A stretch of 64,000 nucleotides of DNA from Prevotella sp. Its GTDB lineage: Bacteria; Bacteroidota; Bacteroidia; Bacteroidales; Bacteroidaceae. The DNA lies in assembly GCA_017470345.1 (NCBI GenBank), contig JAFUEP010000024.1, positions 124,001-188,000 of the forward strand, read 5' to 3'. The position numbers and the translations under genes were made by a program. A model generated the notes under the pieces. That model made no database searches. It worked only from the letters and a program-made list of their open reading frames with translations, and was not told the DNA's origin. Shown in pieces: positions 1 through 8,835 of this stretch; the stretch's first letter is position 1, and every line of letters begins with the position of its first letter.

Positions 1-1
1 G

Positions 2-1222
2 GGCGCCGACCTGGAGCTGACCGTCAGCGACTGGATCCCCTCGATGCAGCAGAGCGGCACGACGCTCACCCTGGGCGGCTCGTGGGTCAACAAGCACGAG
101 GAGCCCGGCACGTTCCAGCGCACTGAGGCCGTCAGGGACACCACGGCCCACACGACGACCATCACCACATGGCAGATGAACCAGCCGCGCTACGTCAACG
201 CTTGGGACGCCCGCGCCAACCTCAACACGGGCAATTTCTCGCTCCTGCTGGAGTATGCCCAGAAGACTGACGACCCGACCTTCGCCAACGGATATATCTT
301 CAAGAAGGGCGAGGTGGCCATGCTCTCGACCAGCTACTCGCGCAAGGGCCTCAGCCTCCTGCTCCAGGCCAAGCGCTCGGAGAACATGGCCTTCAAGAGC
401 GACCGCACCGTCATCGGCACCTCGTCGGCCATCAACCACCTGCCCGCCTTCACCCAGGACCAGACCTACGCACTGGCCGCCCTCTATCCCTACGCCACGC
501 AGCTGGCCGACGGCGAGTGGGCCTACCAGGCCGAGCTGGGCTACAACTTCAAGCGCAAGACGGCCCTGGGCGGCAAGTACGGCATGAACCTCAAGGTGAA
601 CTACTCATACGTCCGCGCCATCGACCGCAAGTTCATCGACGGACAGCAGCGCCACGCCATCGGCGGCACCACCGACCTGGCCGGCACCAGCGGCTACACC
701 TCGAAATGGCTCAAGTGGGGCGACCACACCTACTATCAGGACCTCGACATCCAGCTCTCGCGCAAGTTCTCGAAAGCCTTCAAGCTCAACCTCATGTACA
801 TGAACCAGCGCTACAACAAGACGCAGATCGAGGGCCACGGCGGCATGATCCACAGCGACATCTTCGTCGCCGACGGTAAGTATCAGTTCTCGCCCAAGAC
901 CACCCTGCGCGTCGAGGCACAGTATCTGTCGACATCGCAGGACGAGGGCGACTGGGTCTACGGACTGGCCGAGCTCTCGCTCGCTCCCCACTGGATGATC
1001 ACCCTGAGCGACATGTGGAACGTGGGCGACAGCGACCCGCTCTACTACAAGGAGAACACCCACTACCACTACTATCAGGGACTCATCACCTACAACGTAG
1101 GCTCCCACCGCCTGCAGGCCGGCTACGGCCGCACCCGCGCCGGCTACAACTGCTCGGGTGGCGTCTGCCGATGGATTCCCGCCCAGAAGGGCTTCACGCT
1201 CTCCTACAACTACAACTTCTAA
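2..1222 (+). CDS. Outer-membrane protein, DUF6029-like (5' end outside window)
   Basis: The reading frame is open from base 2 to the TAA at 1220, so the apparent internal ATG at 44 is not the start and the N-terminus lies before the window. The visible 406 residues alternate aromatic and polar residues in the manner of beta-strands and end in a tyrosine/aromatic-rich strand (FTLSYNYNF), typical of an outer-membrane barrel closing with Phe. From memory it resembles DUF6029-type proteins of Bacteroidales, which often sit beside Omp28-like genes as here. The next gene follows after 19 bp, so they are probably co-transcribed. No enzymatic motif is visible; a structural or T9SS-related role would be a guess. 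Confidence 0.6.
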   Translation, partial: GADLELTVSDWIPSMQQSGTTLTLGGSWVNKHEEPGTFQRTEAVRDTTAHTTTITTWQMNQPRYVNAWDARANLNTGNFSLLLEYAQKTDDPTFANGYIFKKGEVAMLSTSYSRKGLSLLLQAKRSENMAFKSDRTVIGTSSAINHLPAFTQDQTYALAALYPYATQLADGEWAYQAELGYNFKRKTALGGKYGMNLKVNYSYVRAIDRKFIDGQQRHAIGGTTDLAGTSGYTSKWLKWGDHTYYQDLDIQLSRKFSKAFKLNLMYMNQRYNKTQIEGHGGMIHSDIFVADGKYQFSPKTTLRVEAQYLSTSQDEGDWVYGLAELSLAPHWMITLSDMWNVGDSDPLYYKENTHYHYYQGLITYNVGSHRLQAGYGRTRAGYNCSGGVCRWIPAQKGFTLSYNYNF

Positions 1223-1241
1223 ACAAAAGCCCCCAACAGAG

Positions 1242-2126
1242 ATGAAAAACCGACATAACCTCATCGCCGCCGCTGTCCTCCTGTGCTGCAATGTCGTCGC
1301 AGCGCTCACCGCCTGCTCCGACATCGACGAGAACGAGCGCATGGTGGCCGTCAGCACACGCGTCGTCGTCGACTCCATCCCCCAGCCCGTCGAGGTCGAC
1401 AGCCTCTGGGATGCGCCCGTCGAGCCCATTGAGCGCCGCGTGCTCATCGAGGACCACACGGGCCAGAAGTGCCCCAACTGTCCTGACGCCGCCCGGCTCA
1501 TCCACACCTTCCAGCTGAGCTACGGCGACCGCATCGTCCCCGTGGCCATCCACTCGCAGATGCAGGGCATCATGGAGCCGGCCGGACTGGGCAATGAGCT
1601 CGGCAACACCTATTATAATTATTGGAAGATGGAGTATAAGCCCGCCGGACTCGTCAACCGCCTCGACGGCGGCGACGGACGCGTGCTCGACAAGACCATC
1701 TGGGACTTCGCCGTCACCTATGCCCTCAGCATGGAGACGCCCCTCGACATCCGCGTCAAGGCCAGCCAGGCCGACGACGACCCGACGAAGGCCGAGGTCG
1801 ACGTGAAGGTCATCTGCACCCGCGAGGGCCAGTCGGCCAGCGGCAAGCTGCAGGTGTGGATCACCGAGGACGGCATCATCGCCGAGCAGGACGACATGGG
1901 CAAGCACATCGCCGACTATGAGCACAACCACGTGCTGCGCGCCGCCGTCAACGGCGACTGGGGCGAGGACGTCAGCGTCAGCGGACTGGGCGACGCCCGC
2001 GAGTTCAGCTACACCGCCACGCTCAAGCCCGAGTGGAAGGCCGAGAACCTCAGCATCGTCGCCTTCGTCTACAACAACGACGAGGTCGTCCAGGTGGTCA
2101 GCCGCCCACTCAAAGTGAATGACTAA
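1242..2126 (+). CDS. Omp28-like lipoprotein with a thioredoxin-like CPNC motif
   Basis: A 294-residue protein. The start at 1242 is chosen because it gives a clean lipoprotein signal (MKNRHNL..VVAALTAC); the longer in-frame extension back to 1158 lies inside the upstream gene. After the lipidated Cys comes an acidic stretch (SDIDENE), the usual surface-export signature in Bacteroidetes. Around residue 80 the sequence EDHTGQKCPNCPDAARLIH is a thioredoxin-fold segment with a CxxC pair, as in Omp28-family outer-membrane proteins, followed by a beta-rich C-terminal half. It lies between two genes of related surface type with short gaps, so one operon is likely. The biochemical role of Omp28-like proteins is not established. 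Confidence 0.75.
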   Translation: MKNRHNLIAAAVLLCCNVVAALTACSDIDENERMVAVSTRVVVDSIPQPVEVDSLWDAPVEPIERRVLIEDHTGQKCPNCPDAARLIHTFQLSYGDRIVPVAIHSQMQGIMEPAGLGNELGNTYYNYWKMEYKPAGLVNRLDGGDGRVLDKTIWDFAVTYALSMETPLDIRVKASQADDDPTKAEVDVKVICTREGQSASGKLQVWITEDGIIAEQDDMGKHIADYEHNHVLRAAVNGDWGEDVSVSGLGDAREFSYTATLKPEWKAENLSIVAFVYNNDEVVQVVSRPLKVND

Positions 2127-2153
2127 CAGAAACTAATTAAATCAATAAAGCTT

Positions 2154-4526
2154 ATGAAAAGATTTTTCTACTATTGCATGTCACTGCTGATGCTGGGCAC
2201 CCTGAGCGCTCAGGCACAGATCGTGACGGATGAAGGACTGGACGAATCGTTCCAGTTTGTCGACGAGCAGGGAAATGTCGTTGCCAACGGTTCGACCGTC
2301 GTGGTCAGCAAGATCAACAACCAGGGCCAGATGATCGTGCCCCTCTACGTGCAGAACAAGTCGGGCGAGAAGGCCGCCGTCAGCATGTATGAGGACCTCA
2401 GCCGCAAGCCCAACGGCGGATGGCAGACCTGCGCCTTCGGCAACTGCATGACGCTCAACGGCTCGGGCTATTCGGCCAAGAGCATCGCCGCCGCGGACTA
2501 CAAGGCCGACATCCAGACCGAGTGGATGCCCGTCGTGGGCCAGTATGCCACATGGGAGGCCCGCCTGCAGATCCATGTCTTCAACATTGTCACCAAGACG
2601 CAGTTCGGCCGTCCCGTCGAGCAGCCCGGTGAGGAAGTCATCGGCTACGGCCCCGCCATCACCGTCCGCTTCGTGTATGACGCAAGCAGCTCAATGACCG
2701 CGGTCAACATGGGTAGCTACAGCTCCGACAAGTATCTCGACGTGGCCAGGGACAACGCCGCCTACGGACTGCCAAACTATGTCGCCAGCGCCACCACCGT
2801 CTACATGTATCAGCTCCTCACGGCTGACGACCTCAAGATGTTCGACGGCGCCAAGGTCAAGCAGCTCCGTGTGGCCTTCACCCAGGACCTCGACACCAAG
2901 GCCTCCGTCTTCCTCGCTCCCCTCGTGGGCGGAAACATCAGTGCCAACGTCGCTGAAGGCGCCATCGACGCGCCTAAGACGGGATGGAACACGGTCGACG
3001 TCGATCCCTACGTGATTGACGTCAACAGCGTCGACGGTCTGCTGCTGGGCTTCAGCTACATCCAGAAGAACACCAACAACGGCAAGTACTACTACAACGA
3101 ATGCTTCCCCTGGTCGGGCTACGCCCCCGTGGGTCACGGCTATACCGTCTTTGTCAAGGGTCTGAACAACGAGCAATATGGGTTTAATGCCAATTATATC
3201 TACGACTTCGGCGAGATGAACCTCAGCGTGCAGGCCATCGTGGAAGGCGACTTCTCAGCTGAGAATGCAGCTGAGGCCCTCGACTACAGCTCCATCATCA
3301 TGCGTCCCGGAGAGTCGAAGGAAGGCACCATTGCCATCCACAACACGGGTCTGAACCCGATCACCAGCCTCGTCTATACCGTCAACGTCGACGGCCAGGC
3401 CGGTGAAGAGAAGACAGTGGAGATTGCCGACGAGGTATGCTTCAACGAGTATACCACGTTCGACCTGACCTTCAACGCCTCCAGCAAGGAAGGCACCGAG
3501 CGCCGCGCCGTCGTCATCACCAAGGTGAACGATGCCGACAACGAGCTGGCTGCCGCCGAGTCGGCCGGCTATGGCCTCGTGACGACCACCAGCCGCAGCG
3601 TGAAGAAGCGCGTGGCCGTCGAGGAGCTCACCGGCACGGGCTGCCCCTGGTGCACACGCGGCATCGTGGGCATGGAGCTCATGCGTAAGACCTTCCCCGA
3701 CGATATCGTCAACATCGCCGTCCACCAGTATAACAACAGCGACGCCATGTTCATTGAGGACTATGCCAACATCGGCCTGAGCAGCGCTCCCAGCTGCACC
3801 ATCGACCGTCAGCTGACCGTTGACCCCTACTACGGCAGCTCACAGAGCACTGCCTTCGGCATCAAGAACGACCTGGAGGCCGCTCTGCAGCAGCAGGCCA
3901 TGGCCGGACTTGAGGTGAAGGGCGAGTGGGCCGACGAGAACACCGTCAAGGCCACGGCCACCGTCGAGTCGCTCATCAACGGCGAGAGCTACGACATTGA
4001 ATACGTCCTCGTGGCCGACAGCCTCAGCGGCACCGACAGCAGCTGGACTCAGGGCAACAACTACGCCACACGCAACGACGGCGGCGACCTGGCCATCTTC
4101 TGCCGTGGCGGCAAGTATGGCAAGACCAGCGTCACCGGTCTGAAGTTCAACGACGTGGCCATCGCCTCGTCTTACAGCGAGGGCGAGAATCAGGCAGAGC
4201 CTATCATCGCCGCACCTGACGATGCTGCCGTCGAGAGTTCATTCTCGCTCAGCCTGCCCTCGAAGCTGAAGAGCACCATCACCAGCGAGAACGTATGGGT
4301 GGTCGCCCTGCTGGTCAACCAGTGGAACGGCTACATCGAGAATGCCGCCAAGTTCAAGATGCCCAAGTATGTCGATCCCTCAGGCATCGTGAGCACCGAG
4401 AGCAACGCCGCCACCACCGTCGCCGAGCGCTACTCGCTCGACGGCCGTCAGCTGCCCGCCGCCCAGAAGGGCCTCAACATCGTCCGCATGAGCGACGGCA
4501 GCGTCCGCAAGGTCGTGGTTAAGTGA
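2154..4526 (+). CDS. Large Omp28-like secreted protein with C-terminal sorting tail
   Basis: A 790-residue protein with a Sec signal peptide (MKRFFYYCMSLLMLGTLSAQA). Roughly residues 170-330 form a beta-rich domain also recognisable in the genes at 59311 and 61679. Residues about 485-700 are the Omp28/thioredoxin-like part with the motif EELTGTGCPWCTRG (CxxC). The last 35 residues (ERYSLDGRQLPAAQKGLNIV, then RMSDGSVRKVVVK) match the short C-terminal signal that is very common on secreted Prevotella proteins and is thought to direct type IX secretion. It follows the lipoprotein gene by 27 bp and is closed by a hairpin. Function is unknown; surface adhesion or redox roles are possible but not shown. 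Confidence 0.75.
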   Translation: MKRFFYYCMSLLMLGTLSAQAQIVTDEGLDESFQFVDEQGNVVANGSTVVVSKINNQGQMIVPLYVQNKSGEKAAVSMYEDLSRKPNGGWQTCAFGNCMTLNGSGYSAKSIAAADYKADIQTEWMPVVGQYATWEARLQIHVFNIVTKTQFGRPVEQPGEEVIGYGPAITVRFVYDASSSMTAVNMGSYSSDKYLDVARDNAAYGLPNYVASATTVYMYQLLTADDLKMFDGAKVKQLRVAFTQDLDTKASVFLAPLVGGNISANVAEGAIDAPKTGWNTVDVDPYVIDVNSVDGLLLGFSYIQKNTNNGKYYYNECFPWSGYAPVGHGYTVFVKGLNNEQYGFNANYIYDFGEMNLSVQAIVEGDFSAENAAEALDYSSIIMRPGESKEGTIAIHNTGLNPITSLVYTVNVDGQAGEEKTVEIADEVCFNEYTTFDLTFNASSKEGTERRAVVITKVNDADNELAAAESAGYGLVTTTSRSVKKRVAVEELTGTGCPWCTRGIVGMELMRKTFPDDIVNIAVHQYNNSDAMFIEDYANIGLSSAPSCTIDRQLTVDPYYGSSQSTAFGIKNDLEAALQQQAMAGLEVKGEWADENTVKATATVESLINGESYDIEYVLVADSLSGTDSSWTQGNNYATRNDGGDLAIFCRGGKYGKTSVTGLKFNDVAIASSYSEGENQAEPIIAAPDDAAVESSFSLSLPSKLKSTITSENVWVVALLVNQWNGYIENAAKFKMPKYVDPSGIVSTESNAATTVAERYSLDGRQLPAAQKGLNIVRMSDGSVRKVVVK

Positions 4527-4599
4527 GAGAAAAGAGAGCACGCGCTCTCTTTTCCGAACGAGAACGAGCTAGAACGACAGTTCAAGGTCGTGGTTAAGT
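4508..4599 (+). repeat. 17-bp direct repeat spanning the 3' end of the Omp28-like gene
   Basis: CAAGGTCGTGGTTAAGT occurs at 4508-4524, where it encodes the last residues of the protein, and again at 4583-4599 in noncoding DNA after the hairpin. This looks like a duplicated gene end or a recombination scar. Confidence 0.7.
4529..4554 (+). terminator. Hairpin terminator after the Omp28-like gene
   Basis: GAAAAGAGAGC and GCTCTCTTTTC form a perfect 11-bp stem with a 4-nt loop, starting 2 nt after the stop codon. There is no clean T-run afterwards, so termination strength is uncertain. Confidence 0.6.
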
Positions 4600-4616
4600 A
4601 AAATTCAGGCGAAAGA

Positions 4617-4648
4617 TTTGGTGCTTTCAAAAAAAAGCGCTAACTTTG
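4617..4648 (+). promoter_or_regulatory. Bacteroidetes-type promoter for tRNA-Gln
   Basis: TTTG at 4617-4620 and TAACTTTG at 4641-4648 are separated by 20 nt, matching the -33/-7 consensus exactly. The tRNA begins 40 nt downstream. Confidence 0.8.
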
Positions 4649-4687
4649 CAGGCGATTTCCGAGGAAGTCGCCTGTTTTCTTTATTCT

Positions 4688-4758
4688 TGGACGATGGTGT
4701 AATGGTAACACTACAGGTTTTGGTTCTGTCATTCCCGGTTCGAATCCGAGTCGTCCAA
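4688..4758 (+). tRNA. tRNA-Gln (anticodon TTG)
   Basis: The acceptor stem TGGACGA (4688-4694) pairs fully with TCGTCCA (4751-4757). The anticodon loop TTTTGGT places TTG at the anticodon position, and the T-arm GGTTCGAATCC is canonical. No CCA is encoded in register. A T-run (CCTCCTTTTTTT) follows directly and probably ends the transcript. Confidence 0.95.
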
Positions 4759-4784
4759 CCTCCTTTTTTTGGTGCTAACTTCCT

Positions 4785-6233
4785 ATGAATAAACCCATCA
4801 TGAACATATCAGATTTTGAGATCATGGCCCCCGTAGGGTCGCGCGAATCGCTCACGGCCGCCATCCAGGCCGGCGCCGACTCGATCTACTTCGGCGTTGA
4901 GCAGCTCAACATGCGCTCCCACTCGGCCAACCACTTCACCATCGACGACCTCAAGGAGATCGCCCAGACCTGCCGCGAGCACGGCATGAAGAGCTACCTG
5001 ACGGTCAACACCATCATCTACGACGAGGACCTGCCGCTCATGCGCCAGATCATCGACGCCGCCCGCGAGGCCCAGATCACCGCCATCATCGCCAGCGACG
5101 TGGCCGTCATGCAGTACTGTCTTTCAAGTCAGAAGTCAGAAGTGAGAAGTGAGAAGTCAGAAAGCAGAAGTGAGAAGTCATAAGTGAGAAGTGAGAAGTT
5201 TTATAACCACTGTCCCGATGAAGCCTCTGCCGACAAAGGTAATAAAACTTCTCACCTCTCACCTCTCAATTCTCACTTCTCACTTCCCACTTCTCACCTC
5301 TCACCTCTTACTTCTCACTTCACGAGCGTCCACCTCTCCACCCAGCTCAACATCTCGAACGTCGAGGCGCTGCGGTTCTATGCCCAGTTTGCCGACGTCG
5401 TCGTGCTGGCCCGCGAGCTAAAGATCGAGCAGGTCGAAGCCATCCACCGCGCCATCGTCGAGGAGCACATCTGCGGCCCCTCGGGCCAGCTGGTGCGCAT
5501 CGAGATGTTCTGCCACGGCGCCCTGTGCATGGCCGTCTCGGGCAAGTGCTACATGTCGCTCGACCAGGCCAACCGCTCGGCCAACCGCGGCGAGTGCATC
5601 CAGGTGTGCCGCCGCTCCTACACCGCCACGGACAACGAGACGGGCTATCAGCTCGAGATCGACAACAAATACATCATGAGCCCGAAGGACCTGAAGACCG
5701 TGCGCTTCATCGACCGGCTGATGCGGGCCGGCGTCAGCGTCTTCAAGATCGAGGGCCGCGCCCGCGGACCCGAATATGTCTATACCGTCGTCAAGTGCTA
5801 CAAGGAAGCCATCCAGGCCGTCATCGACGGCACGTTCACCGAGGAGCGCAAGGACGAGTGGGACCGCCGCCTCGCCACCGTCTTCAACCGCGGTTTCTGG
5901 GACGGCTACTATCAGGGCCAGCTGCTCGGCGAATGGAACAAGAACTACGGCTCGAACGCCACCGAGCGCAAGGTCTACGTCGGCCGCGCCACGAAGTATT
6001 ACTCGCGGCTCGGCGTCGGCGAGTTCCAGGTCGAAGCCACCACCTTCCGCCTGGGCGACCGTCTGCTCGTCACCGGGCCCACGACGGGCGTGATGTATCT
6101 CGACTGCACCGAGATCCACGACAACGACGGCCGCCCCGTCAGCGAGGCCCCTCAGGGCCAGCCCGTCGCCATCCCCGTCAGCGCCAAGGTCCGCCCCTCC
6201 GACAAGCTCTTCAAGCTGGTCACCGAACAATAA
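4785..6233 (+). pseudogene. U32 peptidase-family protein (tRNA/rRNA hydroxylation type), interrupted by a foldback repeat with a stop
   Basis: The N-terminal part (4785 to about 5120) and the C-terminal part (about 5326-6233) are one U32-family protein in the same reading frame. Key features are MAPVGSRESLTAAIQAGADS at the N-terminus and the conserved cysteine cluster CHGALCMAVSGKC followed by RGECIQVCRRSY, which binds an Fe-S cluster in this family (TrhP/RlhA/UbiU relatives). About 205 bp of heptad repeat lie between AVMQYC and VHLSTQLN; they keep the frame but introduce one TAA at 5181-5183. The two halves could be made as separate peptides (a GTG at 5184 restarts the frame), or the gene may be dead. 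The 3' part has no other damage, which suggests a recent insertion or a tolerated one. Confidence 0.8.
5121..5325. repeat. Heptad foldback element inside the U32 gene
   Basis: The left tract is built of 7-nt units (AGAAGTG, AGAAGTC, ATAAGTG). A unique centre of about 40 nt follows, then a right tract of the opposite sense (TTCTCAC, CTCTCAC). The innermost arms GTGAGAAGTTTTA (5191-5203) and TAAAACTTCTCAC (5243-5255) are perfectly complementary. The element sits in frame in the host gene. Confidence 0.85.
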
Positions 6234-6238
6234 GGAGT

Positions 6239-6258
6239 CCCACAAAATTTTCTGTGGG
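6239..6258 (+). terminator. Hairpin after the U32 gene
   Basis: CCCACA and TGTGGG enclose AAATTTTC, 6 nt after the stop codon, followed by TTAATTA. A short stem, plausible as a weak terminator. Confidence 0.5.
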
Positions 6259-6307
6259 TTAATTACAGACCCCACCCCCCTTATACCAACCGAAAAAAGA
6301 GCTTCAA

Positions 6308-6374
6308 ACTATTTTCAAGGCTTGAAAATAATATTCCGCGGCGTGGAAATATATTTTCAAGCCTTGAAAATAGT
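6308..6374. repeat. Inverted repeat in the gap before sufE
   Basis: Arms of 23 bp (6308-6330 and 6352-6374, core TTTTCAAGGCTTGAAAAT) are complementary, with each arm itself nearly palindromic. CCGCGGCG and CCGCGCCG flank the arms. The rest of 6234-6443 shows no gene. Confidence 0.75.
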
Positions 6375-6443
6375 ATTCCGCGCCGTGAAAAAAGATTCAG
6401 GCAGTCCTTCCGTCGAATTGGTTGATTAAAAAATTCGACGATT

Positions 6444-6477
6444 TTTGACGATTTGTCTCTAAAAATTTGTACTTTTG
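6444..6477 (+). promoter_or_regulatory. Promoter for sufE and possibly the fructan regulator
   Basis: TTTG (6444-6447) and TACTTTTG (6470-6477) with a 22-nt spacer match the Bacteroidetes consensus. The position rules out the ATG at 6467 as a start and supports the one at 6509. Confidence 0.7.
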
Positions 6478-6508
6478 CAGCATCATTGACAATAATACTT
6501 TAACCACA

Positions 6509-6934
6509 ATGACCATCAACGAACGACAAGACGAGATTATCGCCGAATTCCAGGACTTCGACGACTGGATGGACCGCTACCAGCTGCTCATCGACCTGGC
6601 CGGCGAACAGGAACCGCTCGACCCGAAGTATAAGACCGAACAGAACCTCATCGACGGCTGCCAGAGCCGCGTGTGGCTCCAGGCCGACCTGACCGCCGAG
6701 GGGCTCGTCCACTTCCAGGCCGAGAGCGACGCCCTCATCGTGAAGGGCATCGTCGCGCTGCTCATCCGCGTGCTCGACCTGCAGTCGCCGGAGGACATCC
6801 TCGCGGCCGACCTCTACTTCATCGACCGCATCGGGCTCACGGAGCACCTCTCCCCCACCCGCTCCAACGGCCTCGTGGCCATGGTCAAGCAGATGCGGAT
6901 GTATGCCCTGGCCTTCCAATCGAAAGCAAGCTGA
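6509..6934 (+). CDS. sufE: SufE family Fe-S cluster assembly sulfur acceptor
   Basis: A 141-residue protein. The start at 6509 (MTINERQDEII) is preferred over 6467 because the promoter -7 box covers 6470-6477. SufE accepts persulfide sulfur from the cysteine desulfurase SufS on one conserved cysteine. Here that residue is Cys51 in the motif IDGCQSRVWLQ, at the same position as in characterised SufE proteins. The domain otherwise has the expected length and the C-terminal segment IGLTEHLSPTRSNGL that is conserved in the family. It is not beside other suf genes. The regulator gene begins 25 bp downstream on the same strand and may be co-transcribed. Confidence 0.92.
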   Translation: MTINERQDEIIAEFQDFDDWMDRYQLLIDLAGEQEPLDPKYKTEQNLIDGCQSRVWLQADLTAEGLVHFQAESDALIVKGIVALLIRVLDLQSPEDILAADLYFIDRIGLTEHLSPTRSNGLVAMVKQMRMYALAFQSKAS

Positions 6935-6959
6935 CAACGATTCCCGATAAAAACAAAGC

Positions 6960-8645
6960 ATGAGGCGTACCTTATACATAATAATACTCTCCACGATCGT
7001 GCTGCTGACGGGATGCGCCCGCCGCGAGCCACGCTTCGTCATCGGCGTCAGCCAGTGCTCGCAGGACATCTGGCGCGACAAGCTGAACAGCGAACTGCGC
7101 ATGGGCGCCTACTCGCACGACGACATCGAGCTGCGGTTCGCCTCGGCCGACGACAGCGACGAGCTGCAGATCAGCCAGATAGAGCAGTTCGTCAGCGAGG
7201 GCATCGACCTGCTCATCGTGGCGCCCAACCAGGTGGCCACGGTCACGCCGGTCATCGACCGCGTCTTCGACAGCGGCATTCCCGTCATCGTCTTCGACCG
7301 CAAGACCAACACCGAGAAGTTCACCGCCTACATCGGCGCCGACAACCGCGAGATGGGCCGCATGATGGGCGAGTTCATCGCCGCGCAGCTTGGCGGCCGC
7401 GGCCGTGTCGTCGAGGTCATGGGCCTCAAAGGGTCGTCGCCGGCCATCGAGCGCCACGAGGGCTTCGCCGAGGCATTGGGCCGTCATCCCGGCCTGGAGC
7501 TCGTCGCCTCGCTGCAGGGCGACTGGACGGAGGAAAGCGGCTACGAGGCGATACAGAAGTATGAGGGTGAGCTCGGCAACATCGACTACGTCTTCGGTCA
7601 GAACGACCGCATGGCGATGGGTGCCCGACGCGCCATGCTGAAGGAAAAAGGAAAAGTGAAAAGTGAAGAATTTGCTGCCGCCACAGATTCTGCGCTTGAA
7701 ACCATGGCGGCAGCAAATTCTTCACTCTTCACTCTTCACTCTTCACTAAAATTCTGCGGCATCGACGCCCTGCCGGGCGAGGGCGGAGGCATCGAGCTGG
7801 TGCTCGACTCGCTGCTCATGGCCTCGTGCATCTATCCCACCCACGGCGACGAGGTGCTCCAGCTGGCCCTCGACATCCTCGAGGGGCGCCCCTATGCCAA
7901 GGACAACCGCCTGCAGACGGCCCTCGTCACGCCCGACAACGCCTCGGTCATCCAGATGCAGAGCGCCGAGACCCAACGCCAGTCGACCTACCTGGACCAA
8001 CTGCATGAGCAGTCGGACCAATACCTCAAGCGCCTCAACTCGCAGCGCATCATCACGCTGCTCGCCCTCGGCGTCATCGTCCTGCTGCTGCTCGTCATCC
8101 TGCTCTTCTACCTCTTCGAGCAGGGCAAGATCAGCCTGCGCCACCAGCGCGAGGTGAGCAACCTGTGGAACCTGGAGAACGAGCCGCAGACAGCCCTCAC
8201 CAAGGAAGGAGAGGGCGACGACACCCAAGGGCAGGAGCCGACCGACGTCGCCACCCCGTCCGGGGAAGGCCAGCCGACCGGACAGAAAGACCAGCCGACG
8301 GGCTCAGAGCCCCAGAGCGCAGGACTCTCCGACACCGCCTTCATCATCCGCTTCAAGGACGTCGTCGAGAAGCGCCTGGCCGAGAGCGAGCTCAGCGTCG
8401 AGGACCTCGCCGCCGACATGCACCTCAGCCGCGTGCAACTCTACCGCAAGGTGAAGTCCGTCACTGGCTCGTCGCCCGTCGAGCTACTCCGCACGGCCCG
8501 TCTGAACCGCGGCTACCAGATGCTGCTGACCACCGACAAGTCGGTCAGCGAGGTGGCCTACGCCGTCGGATTCACCGCCCCAAGCTACTTCACCAAGTGC
8601 TTCAAGGACGAATTCGGCAAGAGTCCCACCGATATGAAACAGTAA
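6960..8645 (+). CDS. Transmembrane one-component sugar sensor: periplasmic binding domain + TM + AraC DNA-binding domain
   Basis: A 561-residue protein. Residues 1-20 are a signal or lipobox-like segment (TIVLLTGC). Residues about 25-340 are a periplasmic-binding-protein type 1 sugar domain (IGADNREMGRMMGEFIAAQL, FGQNDRMAMGARRAM, KFCGIDALPG). A strong TM helix follows at about 363-385 (ALGVIVLLLLVILLFYLF), then a Pro/Gly/Gln-rich cytoplasmic linker and an AraC/XylS double-HTH at about 460-561 (LAADMHLSRVQLYRKVKSVT, VGFTAPSYFTKCFKDEFG). There is no histidine kinase or receiver domain, unlike the hybrid two-component regulators of Bacteroides fructan loci. It precedes the susC promoter, so it probably senses periplasmic fructose or oligofructose and activates the locus. 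Residues about 228-263 are encoded by a repeat insertion. Confidence 0.88.
   Translation: MRRTLYIIILSTIVLLTGCARREPRFVIGVSQCSQDIWRDKLNSELRMGAYSHDDIELRFASADDSDELQISQIEQFVSEGIDLLIVAPNQVATVTPVIDRVFDSGIPVIVFDRKTNTEKFTAYIGADNREMGRMMGEFIAAQLGGRGRVVEVMGLKGSSPAIERHEGFAEALGRHPGLELVASLQGDWTEESGYEAIQKYEGELGNIDYVFGQNDRMAMGARRAMLKEKGKVKSEEFAAATDSALETMAAANSSLFTLHSSLKFCGIDALPGEGGGIELVLDSLLMASCIYPTHGDEVLQLALDILEGRPYAKDNRLQTALVTPDNASVIQMQSAETQRQSTYLDQLHEQSDQYLKRLNSQRIITLLALGVIVLLLLVILLFYLFEQGKISLRHQREVSNLWNLENEPQTALTKEGEGDDTQGQEPTDVATPSGEGQPTGQKDQPTGSEPQSAGLSDTAFIIRFKDVVEKRLAESELSVEDLAADMHLSRVQLYRKVKSVTGSSPVELLRTARLNRGYQMLLTTDKSVSEVAYAVGFTAPSYFTKCFKDEFGKSPTDMKQ
7642..7749. repeat. Heptad foldback element inside the sensor gene
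   Basis: Units such as AAAGTGA on the left and TCTTCAC (three perfect copies) on the right flank a centre. Arms of 21 bp at 7663-7683 and 7705-7725 are perfectly complementary and include GCTGCCGCCA. The insertion keeps the frame and falls between RRAMLKEKG and KFCGID of the periplasmic domain. Confidence 0.85.
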
Positions 8646-8659
8646 TAAAACATTTGAGT

Positions 8660-8803
8660 CAAGGGGAGTCAAGGGGAGTAAAGGGGAAGTGAAGAAGAAG
8701 TGAAAGGGGAGTGAAAAGGACGTCACTCTATCCCTTAATGGTCGCGAAAAAACTGACGTCCCCTTCACTCCCTCCTCACTACTCCTTCACTCCCCTTCAC
8801 TCC
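8660..8803. repeat. Foldback repeat between the regulator and susC
   Basis: The left tract repeats a 10-nt unit (AAGGGGAGTC, AAGGGGAGTA). The right tract is its complement type (CCCTTCACTC). The inner arms GGACGTCA (8718-8725) and TGACGTCC (8754-8761) pair. It lies just after the regulator stop codon and may also act as a transcription terminator. Confidence 0.75.
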
Positions 8804-8835
8804 CAGCAAGCAAAGCCCCTCGTAAGTTGAATAAC

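Noticed and set aside
605-1507. 300-codon minus-strand frame across the DUF6029-like gene
   Set aside because: It is a GC-rich shadow of the plus-strand gene, with Val/Ala/Asp/Gly-rich low-complexity translation and no family features.
5121-5325. Insertion sequence or group II intron in the U32 gene
   Set aside because: Only about 205 bp of heptad repeats with a short centre; no transposase, intron domain V or flanking duplication could be seen.
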